Below, piece after piece: positions 46,683 through 55,954 of a stretch of 64,000 bases of DNA. This DNA comes from an uncultured Treponema sp. (GTDB lineage: Bacteria; Spirochaetota; Spirochaetia; Treponematales; Treponemataceae). Every line of letters begins with the position of its first letter. Positions within the stretch are counted from its first letter, which is position 1. The translations under genes were made by a program, and so were the position numbers. The stretch covers positions 1 through 64,000 of the forward strand of contig CAKUZR010000007.1 of the NCBI GenBank assembly GCA_934718065.1, in the 5' to 3' direction. The notes beneath the pieces are model-generated. The model saw only the letters and a list, made by a program, of their open reading frames with translations. It searched no databases and was not told the origin of the DNA.

Positions 46683-48185
46683 ATGAAAAAAATTCAGTTT
46701 GAAAAGGCGAAAAACGGCGGCCTAACCTGCTCTGCTGACGGAAAATTCCTGCACTCAAAATACAATCCTCAAAAAGAAGCGGAAACTTTCGCGGCAAATC
46801 TACAAATTCAAAACAATCCTGAATACATTGTTATAACCGAGCCGTGCATTTCATATTCTGCCGCCGCAATAAAAGAAAAATTCAAATCCGCAAAAATTGC
46901 CGCAATAAGATTTTCACATGAATTTGACCAGTTCAACCAGGAATTTTCTTTCGCTGTTTATGTTTCAGAAAATGAAACTCCGCAGGAAATCTGCTCGGAA
47001 CTCATAAAAAAGATCGGCGAAAAAAATATTTTGAAAACCGCATTTCTGCAGTGGATTCCGGCAGCAAACGCGTTTCCCGAGCAAAACGCAAAAACCTGGG
47101 CTGGAATAAAATCAGCGGCGGAATACGCAAGGGCAATTCTGGCCACAAACACTTGCTTTTCAAAGCGGTGGTTCTTGAATTCAATAAAAAATCTTGCATT
47201 CGCAAAGGAAATTTTCGCGCTTCAAAAGACAAATCTTCCAGTTGTGATTGCGGCAAGCGGTCGAAGCCTGGAAAACAGCCTTGAAAAACTGAAAAAATTC
47301 CGGAGCAGTTTTTTTTTAATCGGCGTTTCATCCGCAGTTTCCGCGCTTTTAAGGCAAAAAATAATTCCGGACTTTGTAATTTCCACAGACGGCGGATTCT
47401 GGGCGAAAAAACATCTTGAAATTCTAAAAAAATTTCCGGAAATTCCTGTCGCGCTGGCATTGGAAAGCGCCTGCCCTTCATTCATTTTAAAAAGAAATCC
47501 AGTAATTCTGCTGGAATACAACGACGGTTTTTCAAAAAAAATGGCAGATTTTCTGAATTTAACTTTTCCAGAAGCTGAAAGAAACGGTACTGTTTCAGGA
47601 ACGGCCGTGAGCCTTGCCCTGAAGCTGACTGAAAAAAATATTTATGTCTGCGGACTTGACCTGCACAGCGCGAAAGGTTTTCAGCACACAATGCCGAATT
47701 CCCTGGAAATTTTCAACGCAAGAAAAGACAATAAAATTTTCGGAAATGAAATCCGGGCGGCAAAATCTGAGTTCAGTTCGGATGCGCTGAAAATTTACGA
47801 AAACTGGTTTTCTGATTCAAAGCGGAATTTTCAAGGCAGAGTTTTCAGGCTTTCAGAAAATTTTCCTTTCAAGAACAATTTGAATTCAGCGAAAGATGTG
47901 AATTTCGATTTTTTTTATGAGAATGAAAAAATTCCACTAGAAAATGAAAAAACAGAAAACGCGAAAAAAATGCAGAAAATCAGCGTCGGCAAAAATATTT
48001 TTCCTGAAATCCGGAAATTCGCAGAGGAAAATTCAAAAACCGAAGAATGGCTGGAAGAATTCTTTCCGGCAGAAATGTTCGCCTTGAAAAACAAAAACAG
48101 CACCGAAGAAAAACAATCTTTTTTCAGCGAAATTTGCGAAAAAAACAAAAAATTCATAGAAAAAATAGAAAAGCTGCTAAAATGA
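46683..48185 (+). CDS. DUF115 (MptE/Maf-like) protein, degenerate motif copy
   Basis: A 500-residue soluble protein. The N-terminus (FEKAKNGGLTCSADGKFLHS, KYNPQKEAE) is paralogous to that of the next gene. The central DUF115 domain (about 165-350) has LPVVIAASGRSLE (185-197) where the family usually has AAGPSL, then ISTDGGFW and YVCGLDLHSAKGFQHT. DUF115 proteins include MptE-like pyrophosphokinases and Maf motility-accessory glycosyltransferases. In flagellated bacteria the latter modify flagellin. No terminator-free promoter space lies upstream, so its own start signal is unclear. Function here is an inference. Confidence 0.65.
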   Translation: MKKIQFEKAKNGGLTCSADGKFLHSKYNPQKEAETFAANLQIQNNPEYIVITEPCISYSAAAIKEKFKSAKIAAIRFSHEFDQFNQEFSFAVYVSENETPQEICSELIKKIGEKNILKTAFLQWIPAANAFPEQNAKTWAGIKSAAEYARAILATNTCFSKRWFLNSIKNLAFAKEIFALQKTNLPVVIAASGRSLENSLEKLKKFRSSFFLIGVSSAVSALLRQKIIPDFVISTDGGFWAKKHLEILKKFPEIPVALALESACPSFILKRNPVILLEYNDGFSKKMADFLNLTFPEAERNGTVSGTAVSLALKLTEKNIYVCGLDLHSAKGFQHTMPNSLEIFNARKDNKIFGNEIRAAKSEFSSDALKIYENWFSDSKRNFQGRVFRLSENFPFKNNLNSAKDVNFDFFYENEKIPLENEKTENAKKMQKISVGKNIFPEIRKFAEENSKTEEWLEEFFPAEMFALKNKNSTEEKQSFFSEICEKNKKFIEKIEKLLK

Positions 48186-49642
48186 TATACAAAGAAATTG
48201 AAAAAGCGAAAAACGGCACAGAAATTCCTCTTTTTTTGGACGGAAAATCATTCCACTCAAAATATAATCCTGAGCGCGAGGCGGCGCAGCTTGTTCAAAA
48301 CACGGAAAAAAGCGATTTTTTTCTGGTGACAGGGCTTGGCGGCGGATTTCATCTTTTGGAACTGCGCAAAAAATTTCCGGAATCTTTTATTCTTGTTGTG
48401 GAAAATTCCCAGGAGGACATTGAATTTTTAGAGGAACGATTCGGAACAAAAAATCTTTTAAACAGAAGAATAGAAATTTGCACTTTGGCAAACCTTGAGG
48501 AATCGCTCCAGAAATTTTATCTTCCGGCAAAATATTCAACTTTTTCAGTTTTTACAGTGAACAGCTGGGTTCTGGAAATTGACAAAAATCTTCTATTAAA
48601 CAGAATAAACGGCGCGCTTTCAAAAATTTCCGCGGATTTTTCGGTTCAGGCGCATTTTGGAAAAATCTGGCAGGCGAATATCCTCAAAAATTTAAAATTC
48701 GCTGACAAAGAGAAAAAATTCAATCTTCCAGTTGAAAAAACTTGTGTTATCTGCGCGGCCGGTCCTTCTCTGGATAAAAAAATTGAAATTCTGAAGGAAA
48801 AACGCAGTCAATTTTACATAATCGCGACCGACACGGCGTACAGAACCTTGAACGCTGAAAAAATCATTGCCGATGCGGTGGTTTCAATCGACGGGCAGAT
48901 GATTTCCTATTCACATTTTGCAGGAAAAATCGCTCCGGAAACGCTGTTCATTTTTGACTTGTGCGCGAATCATTCGACCGTAAAAAAAATTTCAAAAAAG
49001 ACAGAAAATATTTTATTCACGGTTTCTTCGCATCCGTTCGAGCAGCTTGCGGCTTTTTTCAACAGAAACGCATTTTTGCAGAATGATTCAACTTCCGGAA
49101 CTGTAACAATTGCCGCCCTGGATTTTGCGCGTTCCGCCGGATTTTCAAAAATTGAAATTTTCGGCGCAGATTTTGGCTACGTAAACAACAAGCCGTATGC
49201 GAAAGGAACTTACCTGGACAAAATCAATTATTCAAGGCAGACAAAAATCAGCACGGCGGAAAATGAATTTTCAAGAATTATGTTCAGAACGGAGCTTCAG
49301 AAAGTTTCTGAAACAAAAAAAACTTCAGAGACTTTAAAAAAATATGAGGAAAATCTTTTCCTTTGGTGCAGAAAAAATTCATGCGAAATAAAAAAAAGTG
49401 ACGATATTTTTGAAATTTCAAATTTCAGCAGAAAAAAAATCGAAATAAAAAACGAGCCTTTTGACACAAAAAAATTCCTTGCAAAAATAGAAAAATTTGA
49501 AAATTCACCTGAAGTTGAAACTGCGTTGCTTCCCTACATCTCATGGCTGAAAAACAGCGGAAAAAATCTTAAAAACATTCCGTTTTCTGAATATTCAAAA
49601 CTTGCACTCAACTTTATACTAAGATATAATTTAACATTATGA
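48182..49642 (+). CDS. DUF115 (MptE/Maf-like) protein
   Basis: A 486-residue paralogue of the preceding protein, overlapping it by 4 nt (ATGA), which fixes the start at 48182. It opens IEKAKNGTEIPLFLDGKSFH and KYNPEREA, has the Maf-like GLGGGFHLLEL (51-61), CAAGPSLDKK (191-200) and VVSIDGQMISYSHF, and EIFGADFGYVNNKPYAKG further on. These are the features expected of Maf/DUF115 enzymes, which glycosylate flagellins with nonulosonic or related sugars. The substrate in this organism is unknown. The last 40 bp carry a promoter for the next gene. Confidence 0.72.
   Translation: MIYKEIEKAKNGTEIPLFLDGKSFHSKYNPEREAAQLVQNTEKSDFFLVTGLGGGFHLLELRKKFPESFILVVENSQEDIEFLEERFGTKNLLNRRIEICTLANLEESLQKFYLPAKYSTFSVFTVNSWVLEIDKNLLLNRINGALSKISADFSVQAHFGKIWQANILKNLKFADKEKKFNLPVEKTCVICAAGPSLDKKIEILKEKRSQFYIIATDTAYRTLNAEKIIADAVVSIDGQMISYSHFAGKIAPETLFIFDLCANHSTVKKISKKTENILFTVSSHPFEQLAAFFNRNAFLQNDSTSGTVTIAALDFARSAGFSKIEIFGADFGYVNNKPYAKGTYLDKINYSRQTKISTAENEFSRIMFRTELQKVSETKKTSETLKKYEENLFLWCRKNSCEIKKSDDIFEISNFSRKKIEIKNEPFDTKKFLAKIEKFENSPEVETALLPYISWLKNSGKNLKNIPFSEYSKLALNFILRYNLTL
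49602..49630 (+). promoter_or_regulatory. Internal promoter before the pseudo-GGDEF gene (leaderless type)
   Basis: TTGCAC (49602-49607), a 17-nt spacer and TATAAT (49625-49630) lie inside the end of the DUF115 gene, 8 nt before the ATG at 49639. There is no Shine-Dalgarno for that ATG. Confidence 0.6.
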
Positions 49643-50931
49643 AACACAACGGAATCACTCTTTTTTCAATTTTAGTATTATTAGTTTTTGCAGGCTCGAT
49701 TTTTTATTTTTTTAACACAATCCGTGTAGACTACAAAAACGGACTTCCACGCGCGGAAAAAATATTTGAAGAAATCTCAAGCCAGGCGGAGAAAAATCCA
49801 GAACAGCTGAAAAAAGAAATGTTTTCCAGCGAGGAAACAGTTCATTCTGCAAAATACACAAAAAACAACAGAATTTTAATCGCCTACCCGGACGAACAGA
49901 CAAGCTCGCAAGTTTCGACCACGAAGCTCGTAAAGATTTTTTCAAAAACAATCGTTGAACAGGAAAACACGTATGAACTAAAACTTGCGCTCTACATTCT
50001 GCGTCCAGCCGTAATTTACAATGCCGCACGACAAAGTTTCATAATAATTCTAGGCGCGACTTTAGCAACAATCGGCGTGCTGATTTTTATTTCTGTAAAA
50101 TCAAAAAAAGGTGTGCCAGCTGAAACCGAAACAGAAGAATCAACTCCGGACGAAAATCCGCAGGAAATTGAGATTGAAGAGGAAAACACCGGAATTCAAG
50201 ACGCTGAAAACGCAGCTGAAGATGATTCTGCACAGGAAAATATTCCGGAGCCGGAAGAAACTGAAATTCCAGAGAATTTTTCAGATTCAAATTCTGAGCA
50301 GGAAAATGAAAGCAGTTCAGAAGAGCCTGAAATTGAGCTTCCCAACTCTGACTCAGGATTTGATTCCGATTCCGTTGAAACCGAAAACCAGGACAGCGGA
50401 AACGAAAATGATTCAGAAGCATACTACAATGAACACAAAATTATGCAGGAAGCTCGAAATTCTTTTGAAGGAGAAGCCAGCCTGAACGAAAGAATAAATT
50501 TCGAGCTTACAAAAGCAGCTTCAAACGGACAGGATTTTTCGGTTCTGCTGATTGAAATAAAAGATTCAGAAAAATTTGCGGACATCAAAAAATTCCTTGA
50601 CGACAACTATGGAAAAGAAAATATTTTCAACTATAAGCCGCAGATTCTGGCACTTTTAAAGGAAAACACAAACATCGACGATGCCGAAGACAAGGCGGCT
50701 TTGATTGAAAACAATATCAAGGCGTTTTTTAAGGAGCAGAACCTGGCAATAGGAATTTCAAGCCGCTCGCTCCGAACGATAACCGCGGACAGAATTCTTT
50801 CCGAAGCAGAAGAAGCGTTGAACCACGCGAACAGCGATCCGGACTCAAAAATTGTAGGATTCCACGTTGACCTGGAAAAATACCGGGAATTTGTTGAAAA
50901 TTCACAAAAAGCGGAAAACGATTCTGAATAA
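49639..50931 (+). CDS. Membrane protein with acidic linker and degenerate GGDEF-like domain
   Basis: A 430-residue protein. One membrane helix (about 8-26), a periplasmic segment, a second helix (about 134-153), an acidic Glu/Asn/Ser-rich linker (about 160-265), then a domain (about 281-410) that follows the GGDEF fold pattern: RINFELTKAASNGQDFSVLL, IKAFFKEQNLAIGIS, and ADRILSEAEEALNHANSDPD. Where the GGDEF signature should be is FNYKPQILALL, so it cannot be a diguanylate cyclase of the usual kind. It overlaps the DUF115 stop by 4 nt. The fold call is by eye. Confidence 0.55.
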   Translation: MKHNGITLFSILVLLVFAGSIFYFFNTIRVDYKNGLPRAEKIFEEISSQAEKNPEQLKKEMFSSEETVHSAKYTKNNRILIAYPDEQTSSQVSTTKLVKIFSKTIVEQENTYELKLALYILRPAVIYNAARQSFIIILGATLATIGVLIFISVKSKKGVPAETETEESTPDENPQEIEIEEENTGIQDAENAAEDDSAQENIPEPEETEIPENFSDSNSEQENESSSEEPEIELPNSDSGFDSDSVETENQDSGNENDSEAYYNEHKIMQEARNSFEGEASLNERINFELTKAASNGQDFSVLLIEIKDSEKFADIKKFLDDNYGKENIFNYKPQILALLKENTNIDDAEDKAALIENNIKAFFKEQNLAIGISSRSLRTITADRILSEAEEALNHANSDPDSKIVGFHVDLEKYREFVENSQKAENDSE

Positions 50932-50962
50932 TTTGTGCAAAAAACTAAATCAAGATTGATTT

Positions 50963-51613
50963 TTATCGATTCTGCGCAGAATCCGAATTTTCAGATTCTG
51001 CAGTTTCAGCGCCGCCGCTTTCGCCAGTTTTCGCGTCGGAATCAGTTTCCGGCTCAGAAGAATTGAGCTCTTCAAGTTTTTTTTCAAAGGAAGAAATATT
51101 TGCGTTGTCTTTAAATTTTTCCTTCAGCGCAGAAAGATTTTTCTCAGCCTCCGGATATTTTTCCATGGCGAAAAGAACATTGATATAATTTACAAGAACA
51201 TCGGAATTTTCAGGATTTTTTTCAACCAGAGAAGAATAAATATTTTCCGAATCAGAAAGTTTTCCAGCCATTGCATAAATATACGCAATCGACATTTGAA
51301 TTGAAACATTTTCCGGGTCGCGCTTGTACAGTTTCTGATAAATTTTCAACGCCTCATCCCAGTTTTTATTCATTGCGTAGGCATGAGCAAGCTTGTAGTT
51401 CGCCGTCCACCGCAAATTCTTGTTCGACTTTGCCATTTTGTAATACGATATAGCTTTGTCGTACTTTCCCAAATCATTGTAGGCGTCCGCAATATTCATA
51501 TATTCAGCGAAAATATTATTTTTTCGCGCTGAAGACTCGCCGGGAACAGGAACTCGGAACGACGCGCAAGAGAAAAAAATCAATGAAACACAAAAAAACA
51601 AAAACTTTTTCAT
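50963..51613 (-). CDS. TPR lipoprotein
   Basis: A 216-residue lipoprotein. The signal peptide ends in a lipobox FFSC (Cys about 16-18). TPR units follow: YMNIADAYNDLGKYDKAISY, KLAHAYAMNKNWDEALKIYQ, IAYIYAMAGKLSDSENIYSS, NYINVLFAMEKYPEAEKNLS, then a disordered Glu/Ser tail. ATG 51613 is preferred to an in-frame TTG two codons earlier. It is a few nt downstream of another lipoprotein gene. It is probably a periplasmic scaffold. No specific partner is known. Confidence 0.7.
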   Translation of the reverse strand: MKKFLFFCVSLIFFSCASFRVPVPGESSARKNNIFAEYMNIADAYNDLGKYDKAISYYKMAKSNKNLRWTANYKLAHAYAMNKNWDEALKIYQKLYKRDPENVSIQMSIAYIYAMAGKLSDSENIYSSLVEKNPENSDVLVNYINVLFAMEKYPEAEKNLSALKEKFKDNANISSFEKKLEELNSSEPETDSDAKTGESGGAETAESENSDSAQNR

Positions 51614-51619
51614 TTTCAA

Positions 51620-52534
51620 CTAAAGCACAAGGATTTTATACAGCTGCCGCTTGTTTATCTCGATTCCCGAAACCACCAGATGCGTTTCAGATGTTTTTTT
51701 CACATTTGAATCTGTCAGGCCGAATGCAACCTCGAGCATAGCCTGGGCAGCTCCGACAACACGCGGGTCGCGGAATTCAAACTCCAGTTCCGCTAGATAT
51801 TGATTTTCATTGCTGAAATCATTTTCCAGAAAGCCTTTCACGTAAACAAGCTTAAAATTAAGATTCGCACCAATCAGCGTTGTAAGAAATGACTGAGGCT
51901 TTGAAGCGTAAAAACGGATTTGCCCATCACGAATTCCATCCTCGTATGAAAGCCAGTTTTTTATATCCTCGCCAAGCAATAAATCATCGGAAAAGTCAAT
52001 TTTCTGAGAAATATTGTGAAAACGCTCAACCATCGAAGAAACATTTACACCAAGAAGTGCAATGTTTTCAGACGGAAAAGCGGCGAGAATTCCCGAATTG
52101 CTGTAAACAGTATAAGGAATTTCCCGGTTTTCCGCATTATTCAGAACCAGCTTGTCAGAAGTCCAGCCGTTCTTTTTTGAAAAAGCGGAAGCCACTGCAA
52201 TTTTTGGAAAACTGCACCGCGAGGCAATCTGAAATTCAACAGATTTTCTTGTTTTTTTCAATCCAAGATAAACCGTGTCAATCCGTTCGGCAACTTTACG
52301 CGCGTCATTTTCGGAAAGCCCCTGAAGATTATTCTGAAGCATCCGTGCAATCAGCGCAGAATCAACTTCCTTTGGAATGCGGATGTAAAACGCACTCCTT
52401 GAATCAATCAAGTCAAGAGGATCAACTTCATTTTCAACAAACGGCGTTGATTTGCAGCCGAATGAACAAATGCCTGCGGCAATCACAAGGACAGCCGCAG
52501 AAAGCGCATAAAATATTTTTTTACGCTTTAACAA
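51620..52534 (-). CDS. Lipoprotein, function unknown
   Basis: A 304-residue lipoprotein with a basic N-terminus (LKRKKIFYALSAAVLVIAAG) and lipobox FGCKS. The start chosen is TTG at 52534, which has GGAG 8 nt upstream; an in-frame ATG at 52558 would add eight residues and overlap ileS more. The mature protein has alternating strands and helices with IPKEVDSALIARMLQNNLQG and GAAQAMLEVAFGLTDSNVKK. It was not recognised. It is cotranscribed with ileS upstream and the TPR lipoprotein downstream. Confidence 0.6.
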   Translation of the reverse strand: MLKRKKIFYALSAAVLVIAAGICSFGCKSTPFVENEVDPLDLIDSRSAFYIRIPKEVDSALIARMLQNNLQGLSENDARKVAERIDTVYLGLKKTRKSVEFQIASRCSFPKIAVASAFSKKNGWTSDKLVLNNAENREIPYTVYSNSGILAAFPSENIALLGVNVSSMVERFHNISQKIDFSDDLLLGEDIKNWLSYEDGIRDGQIRFYASKPQSFLTTLIGANLNFKLVYVKGFLENDFSNENQYLAELEFEFRDPRVVGAAQAMLEVAFGLTDSNVKKTSETHLVVSGIEINKRQLYKILVL

Positions 52535-55500
52535 TAGAAATTCTCCATTTTTTGTCATCAGCTTCTACTTCTGTTCCTTTTTCAAGTGAAGCGGAAAATT
52601 CTGATGAAGAAGCAAGCGTTTCTGAATCAATGAAATCCTTGAACATTTCATAAGAAGCCTTCAAGTCGTCATCGCCGGAAACAGAAAGACAAATTCTGTC
52701 CGTTACATTCAGTCCGGATTCTTTTCGCAAATTCTGAATTCCACGAACAAGGTCGCGGACATAGCCTTCTTTTTTCAGCTCATCAGTAATTTTTGAATCC
52801 AGTCCGACTGTCAAAGTTCCTTCATTCAAAACTTTCAGACCGTCCTTTTCAAGGCGTTCAACAAGAATTTTTTCAGAATTGAGCTCAACTGCAGTTCCAT
52901 CAACATCAATAGAAAGATTTGTGCCTTCAAGAATTGACTGAATCTGTTCTGAAGCAAGATTCTGAATTATTGAAGCCGCTTTTTTCATCTTCGGTCCGAG
53001 TTCCTTTCCAAGAACCTTGAAATTCGCCTTGCATTTATATTCAACAAGCTCGTCCTCGCGGTCGTGGAATTCAACTTTTTTAACGTTCAGCTCTTCGCGG
53101 ATTGAATCTTCCATTTCCGCAAGAACCCGTTTTTCATTTTCGTTTCGTGTAACCAGAGCCACAGAAGCGAGCGGCTGCCTGTTTTTCAGATTGAATGTGT
53201 TTCTTAAAGAGCGTCCCATGGAAACCGCCTTCTGAACAGTCGCCATTTTGAATTCAAGCTCCTCGTTGCGCCATTTTTCATTATAAACCGGATAATCTGA
53301 AAGATGAACAGATTCCTTGTCCTCGGAAGTCTTTAAATTCTGCCAGATTTGCTCTGTTATAAACGGAATAAACGGCGACGCCACAAGGCTGAATGTTTTC
53401 AGCGCGATATAAAGCGCCTCGTACGCTTCTTTTTTGTCTGAATCATTTTCCGACTTCCAGAAGCGGCGGCGAGAACGGCGGATGTACCAGTTGTTCATTT
53501 CATCAATAAATTTGACAATCGGATCAACGGCTCCGCTCAAATCGTAGTCATCAAGACCGGCTGTAACATCCTTCACAAGTTTCTGAGTAATTGACAAAAG
53601 CCATGCGTCAAGCGGATTCACAGGCAGCTTTTCATCAAACAGATGTCCGGCTGGCTGAATGTTGTCGATATTCGCATACGTTACAAAGAAACTGTATGAA
53701 TTCCAAAGCGGAAGAATGATATTTTTGATTACATCCCGAACGCCTTCATCGCTGTAGCGAAGGTCGTCCGCACGCACAACAGCTGAATGAATAAGGAACA
53801 GGCGAAGCGCATCCGCGCCGAATTTATTGATTGCCTCAACAGGATCTGTGTAGTTCCGGAGCGATTTCGACATTTTTCTGCCGTCTGAAGCAAGAACAAG
53901 TCCGTTTACAATACAATTCTGGAAAGCAGGTTTGTCAAAAAGATGAGCTGCAAGAACTGTAAGCGTGTAGAACCATCCGCGTGTCTGATCCAATCCTTCT
54001 GAAATAAAATTAGCAGGGAAATGTTTTTCAAAATATTCCTTGTTTTCAAAAGGATAATGCTGCTGCGCATACGGCATGCTTCCTGACTCAAACCAGCAGT
54101 CAAAAACTTCCGGAATGCGGTGCATTGTTCCGCCGCATTTTTTGCACGGAATTGTAATTTTATCAACAAACTGCTTGTGCAAATCCTCCGGGTAAGTTCC
54201 GCTAAGCTCAGAAAGCTCCTGGCGGCTTCCAACACAAAGAACATTTTTGCATTCAGGATTATCACACTTCCAGATTGGAATAGGATTTCCCCAGTAACGG
54301 TTGCGGCTGACAGCCCAGTCGCGCGCGCCGGCAAGCCATTTTCCAAAGCGGCCTTCTTTTATATGAGCCGGCTGCCATTTAATCTGGCTGTTCGCCTTTA
54401 AAAGACGTTCATGGAAATCCTGAACCTTGACGAACCACGAGCCAATTCCGCGGTAAATAAGCGGAGAACCGCAACGCCAGCAATGCGGATACTGGTGAAC
54501 AACTGTGTCGCGCTTAACAAGTTTTCCTTCCTTTTTAAGGCGGTCCATAATGTCTTTGTCGCAGTCTTTTACAAACCGGCCTGCATAATCAGAAACTTCG
54601 CTTGTGAATTTACATTCCGCGTCCATAGGCTCAACGTTAGGAATTCCAGAGCCTGCAAAAACCTTGTTGTCTTCCTCACCAAATGCAGGAGCAATATGAA
54701 CAATTCCTGTACCGTCTTCTGTTGAAACATAATCCGCGTTGAAAAGACGGAAAGCGCCTTTTTCACATGGCTGATGAGTTTCTTCAGAACATTTTGCCGG
54801 ATCTTTCAGATAATCAAAATACGGGAAGAGAGGCTCGTATTCTGCGCCCAGGAATTCACTTCCAAGCTTTTCGTAAATAATTTCATAGTCAGAATCATTC
54901 TTGTAATACGCTGAAAGCCTGCTTTTCGCCAAAATATAATAGTCGCCGGATTCCTTGTCCAGAATTTTCACATATTCAATTTTTGGTCCCATGCAGAGTC
55001 CAAGATTTGAAGGCAAAGTCCAAGGCGTTGTTGTCCAGGCAAGAAAATAAGTTTTTCCGTTCACCATGTCAGAATCATTTATGGCAGAAGGAGCTTTTGT
55101 AACCTTGAAGCGGATTGTAACCGCCGGATCCTGCTTTTCCTTGTAGCCCTGGGCAAGTTCGTGCGTTGAAAGAACTGTGGAACAGCGCGGACAATACGGA
55201 AGAATATATTTTCCTTCATAAATAAGTCCTTTGTCCCACAATGATTTTGCGACCCACCAGATTGACTCCATGTAATCAGGATTCATAGTTTTATAGTCAT
55301 GGTCAAAATCAACCCAGCGTCCCATGCGGGTAATTGTCTGACGCCATTCAGAAGTATATTTCAAAACCGAAGCCTTGCATTTATCGTTGAAATTTGCAAC
55401 GCCGTAAGCTTCAATTTCGTGCTTTGAGTTTATTCCAAGCTCTTTTTCAATAAGATTTTCAACAGGAAGACCGTGGCAGTCCCAGCCAAAACGACGCTCA

Positions 55501-55736
55501 ACTTTCTTGCCTTTCATTGTCTGGTAGCGCGGAATAATATCCTTGATTGTTGAAGGAATGAAATGTCCAAAATGCGGAAGTCCAGTTGCAAACGGCGGTC
55601 CGTCGAAGAAAACATATTCCTCCGCGCCTTCTCGCTGGCTAACTGACTTTTTAAAAGTATCATCTTCTTTCCAAAATTTCAGGACTTCTTCTTCCTGCTT
55701 CGGAAAATCTGCTTTTGGATTGACTGGCTTATACAT
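52521..55736 (-). CDS. ileS: Isoleucyl-tRNA synthetase, eukaryote-like type
   Basis: Charges tRNA-Ile in the cytoplasm. The 1071 residues include the class I signature GPPFATGLPHFGHF (HFGH at 55-58), WDCHGLPVE in the editing-linked region, GWFYTLTVLAAHLF, and DGRKMSKSLRNY. The HFGH form and the length mark the IleRS type shared by eukaryotes and several bacteria, including spirochaetes. That type is known for low mupirocin sensitivity. No T-box leader is visible upstream. Its end overlaps the next gene by 14 nt. Confidence 0.96.
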   Translation of the reverse strand: MYKPVNPKADFPKQEEEVLKFWKEDDTFKKSVSQREGAEEYVFFDGPPFATGLPHFGHFIPSTIKDIIPRYQTMKGKKVERRFGWDCHGLPVENLIEKELGINSKHEIEAYGVANFNDKCKASVLKYTSEWRQTITRMGRWVDFDHDYKTMNPDYMESIWWVAKSLWDKGLIYEGKYILPYCPRCSTVLSTHELAQGYKEKQDPAVTIRFKVTKAPSAINDSDMVNGKTYFLAWTTTPWTLPSNLGLCMGPKIEYVKILDKESGDYYILAKSRLSAYYKNDSDYEIIYEKLGSEFLGAEYEPLFPYFDYLKDPAKCSEETHQPCEKGAFRLFNADYVSTEDGTGIVHIAPAFGEEDNKVFAGSGIPNVEPMDAECKFTSEVSDYAGRFVKDCDKDIMDRLKKEGKLVKRDTVVHQYPHCWRCGSPLIYRGIGSWFVKVQDFHERLLKANSQIKWQPAHIKEGRFGKWLAGARDWAVSRNRYWGNPIPIWKCDNPECKNVLCVGSRQELSELSGTYPEDLHKQFVDKITIPCKKCGGTMHRIPEVFDCWFESGSMPYAQQHYPFENKEYFEKHFPANFISEGLDQTRGWFYTLTVLAAHLFDKPAFQNCIVNGLVLASDGRKMSKSLRNYTDPVEAINKFGADALRLFLIHSAVVRADDLRYSDEGVRDVIKNIILPLWNSYSFFVTYANIDNIQPAGHLFDEKLPVNPLDAWLLSITQKLVKDVTAGLDDYDLSGAVDPIVKFIDEMNNWYIRRSRRRFWKSENDSDKKEAYEALYIALKTFSLVASPFIPFITEQIWQNLKTSEDKESVHLSDYPVYNEKWRNEELEFKMATVQKAVSMGRSLRNTFNLKNRQPLASVALVTRNENEKRVLAEMEDSIREELNVKKVEFHDREDELVEYKCKANFKVLGKELGPKMKKAASIIQNLASEQIQSILEGTNLSIDVDGTAVELNSEKILVERLEKDGLKVLNEGTLTVGLDSKITDELKKEGYVRDLVRGIQNLRKESGLNVTDRICLSVSGDDDLKASYEMFKDFIDSETLASSSEFSASLEKGTEVEADDKKWRISIVKA

Positions 55737-55768
55737 ATTCTATAAATTCCTTGAATAAAAAATCGTAT

Positions 55769-55797
55769 ATTATAGAAAAATTATAGCGCAAATCAAA
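55769..55797 (-). promoter_or_regulatory. Probable ileS promoter
   Basis: On the minus strand TTTGAT (55797-55792), a 17-nt spacer and TATAAT (55774-55769) lie 32 nt before the ileS ATG. AAGGAA sits about 12 nt before the ATG. A second TATAAT-like box lies upstream, so the exact start may differ. Confidence 0.5.
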
Positions 55798-55910
55798 CAA
55801 TTATTCTACTTTTCAATAATTTTTCTGCCAAAAATCTTCATAAGCTGAAAATCTGGCTGCGGTTTTATTTTTTCAAAAAACTTGGCATTCAGGCCAGAAA
55901 TGCAGAATTT

Positions 55911-55941
55911 AAAATGAAAAAGCAGAGTTTTTAGCTCTGCT
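55911..55941 (-). terminator. Rho-independent terminator of the mini-Fur gene
   Basis: On the minus strand AGCAGAG pairs with CTCTGCT around a 7-nt loop, followed by TTTT. It starts 13 nt after the stop codon of the Fur-like gene, showing that the short reading frame is the whole gene. Confidence 0.8.
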
Positions 55942-55954
55942 GAAAAAACAAGAC

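Noticed and set aside
49639..50931. Active diguanylate cyclase
   Set aside because: The GGDEF signature and the metal-binding acidic residues of the loop are absent.
55742..55954. T-box or other tRNA-responsive leader before ileS
   Set aside because: No specifier stem, T-box consensus or antiterminator was seen; the leader is only about 30 nt from the likely promoter.
55800..55954. Remnant of a Fur C-terminal domain after the mini-Fur stop (frameshift hypothesis)
   Set aside because: A terminator starts 13 nt after the stop and no His/Cys-rich Fur tail appears in any minus-strand frame.
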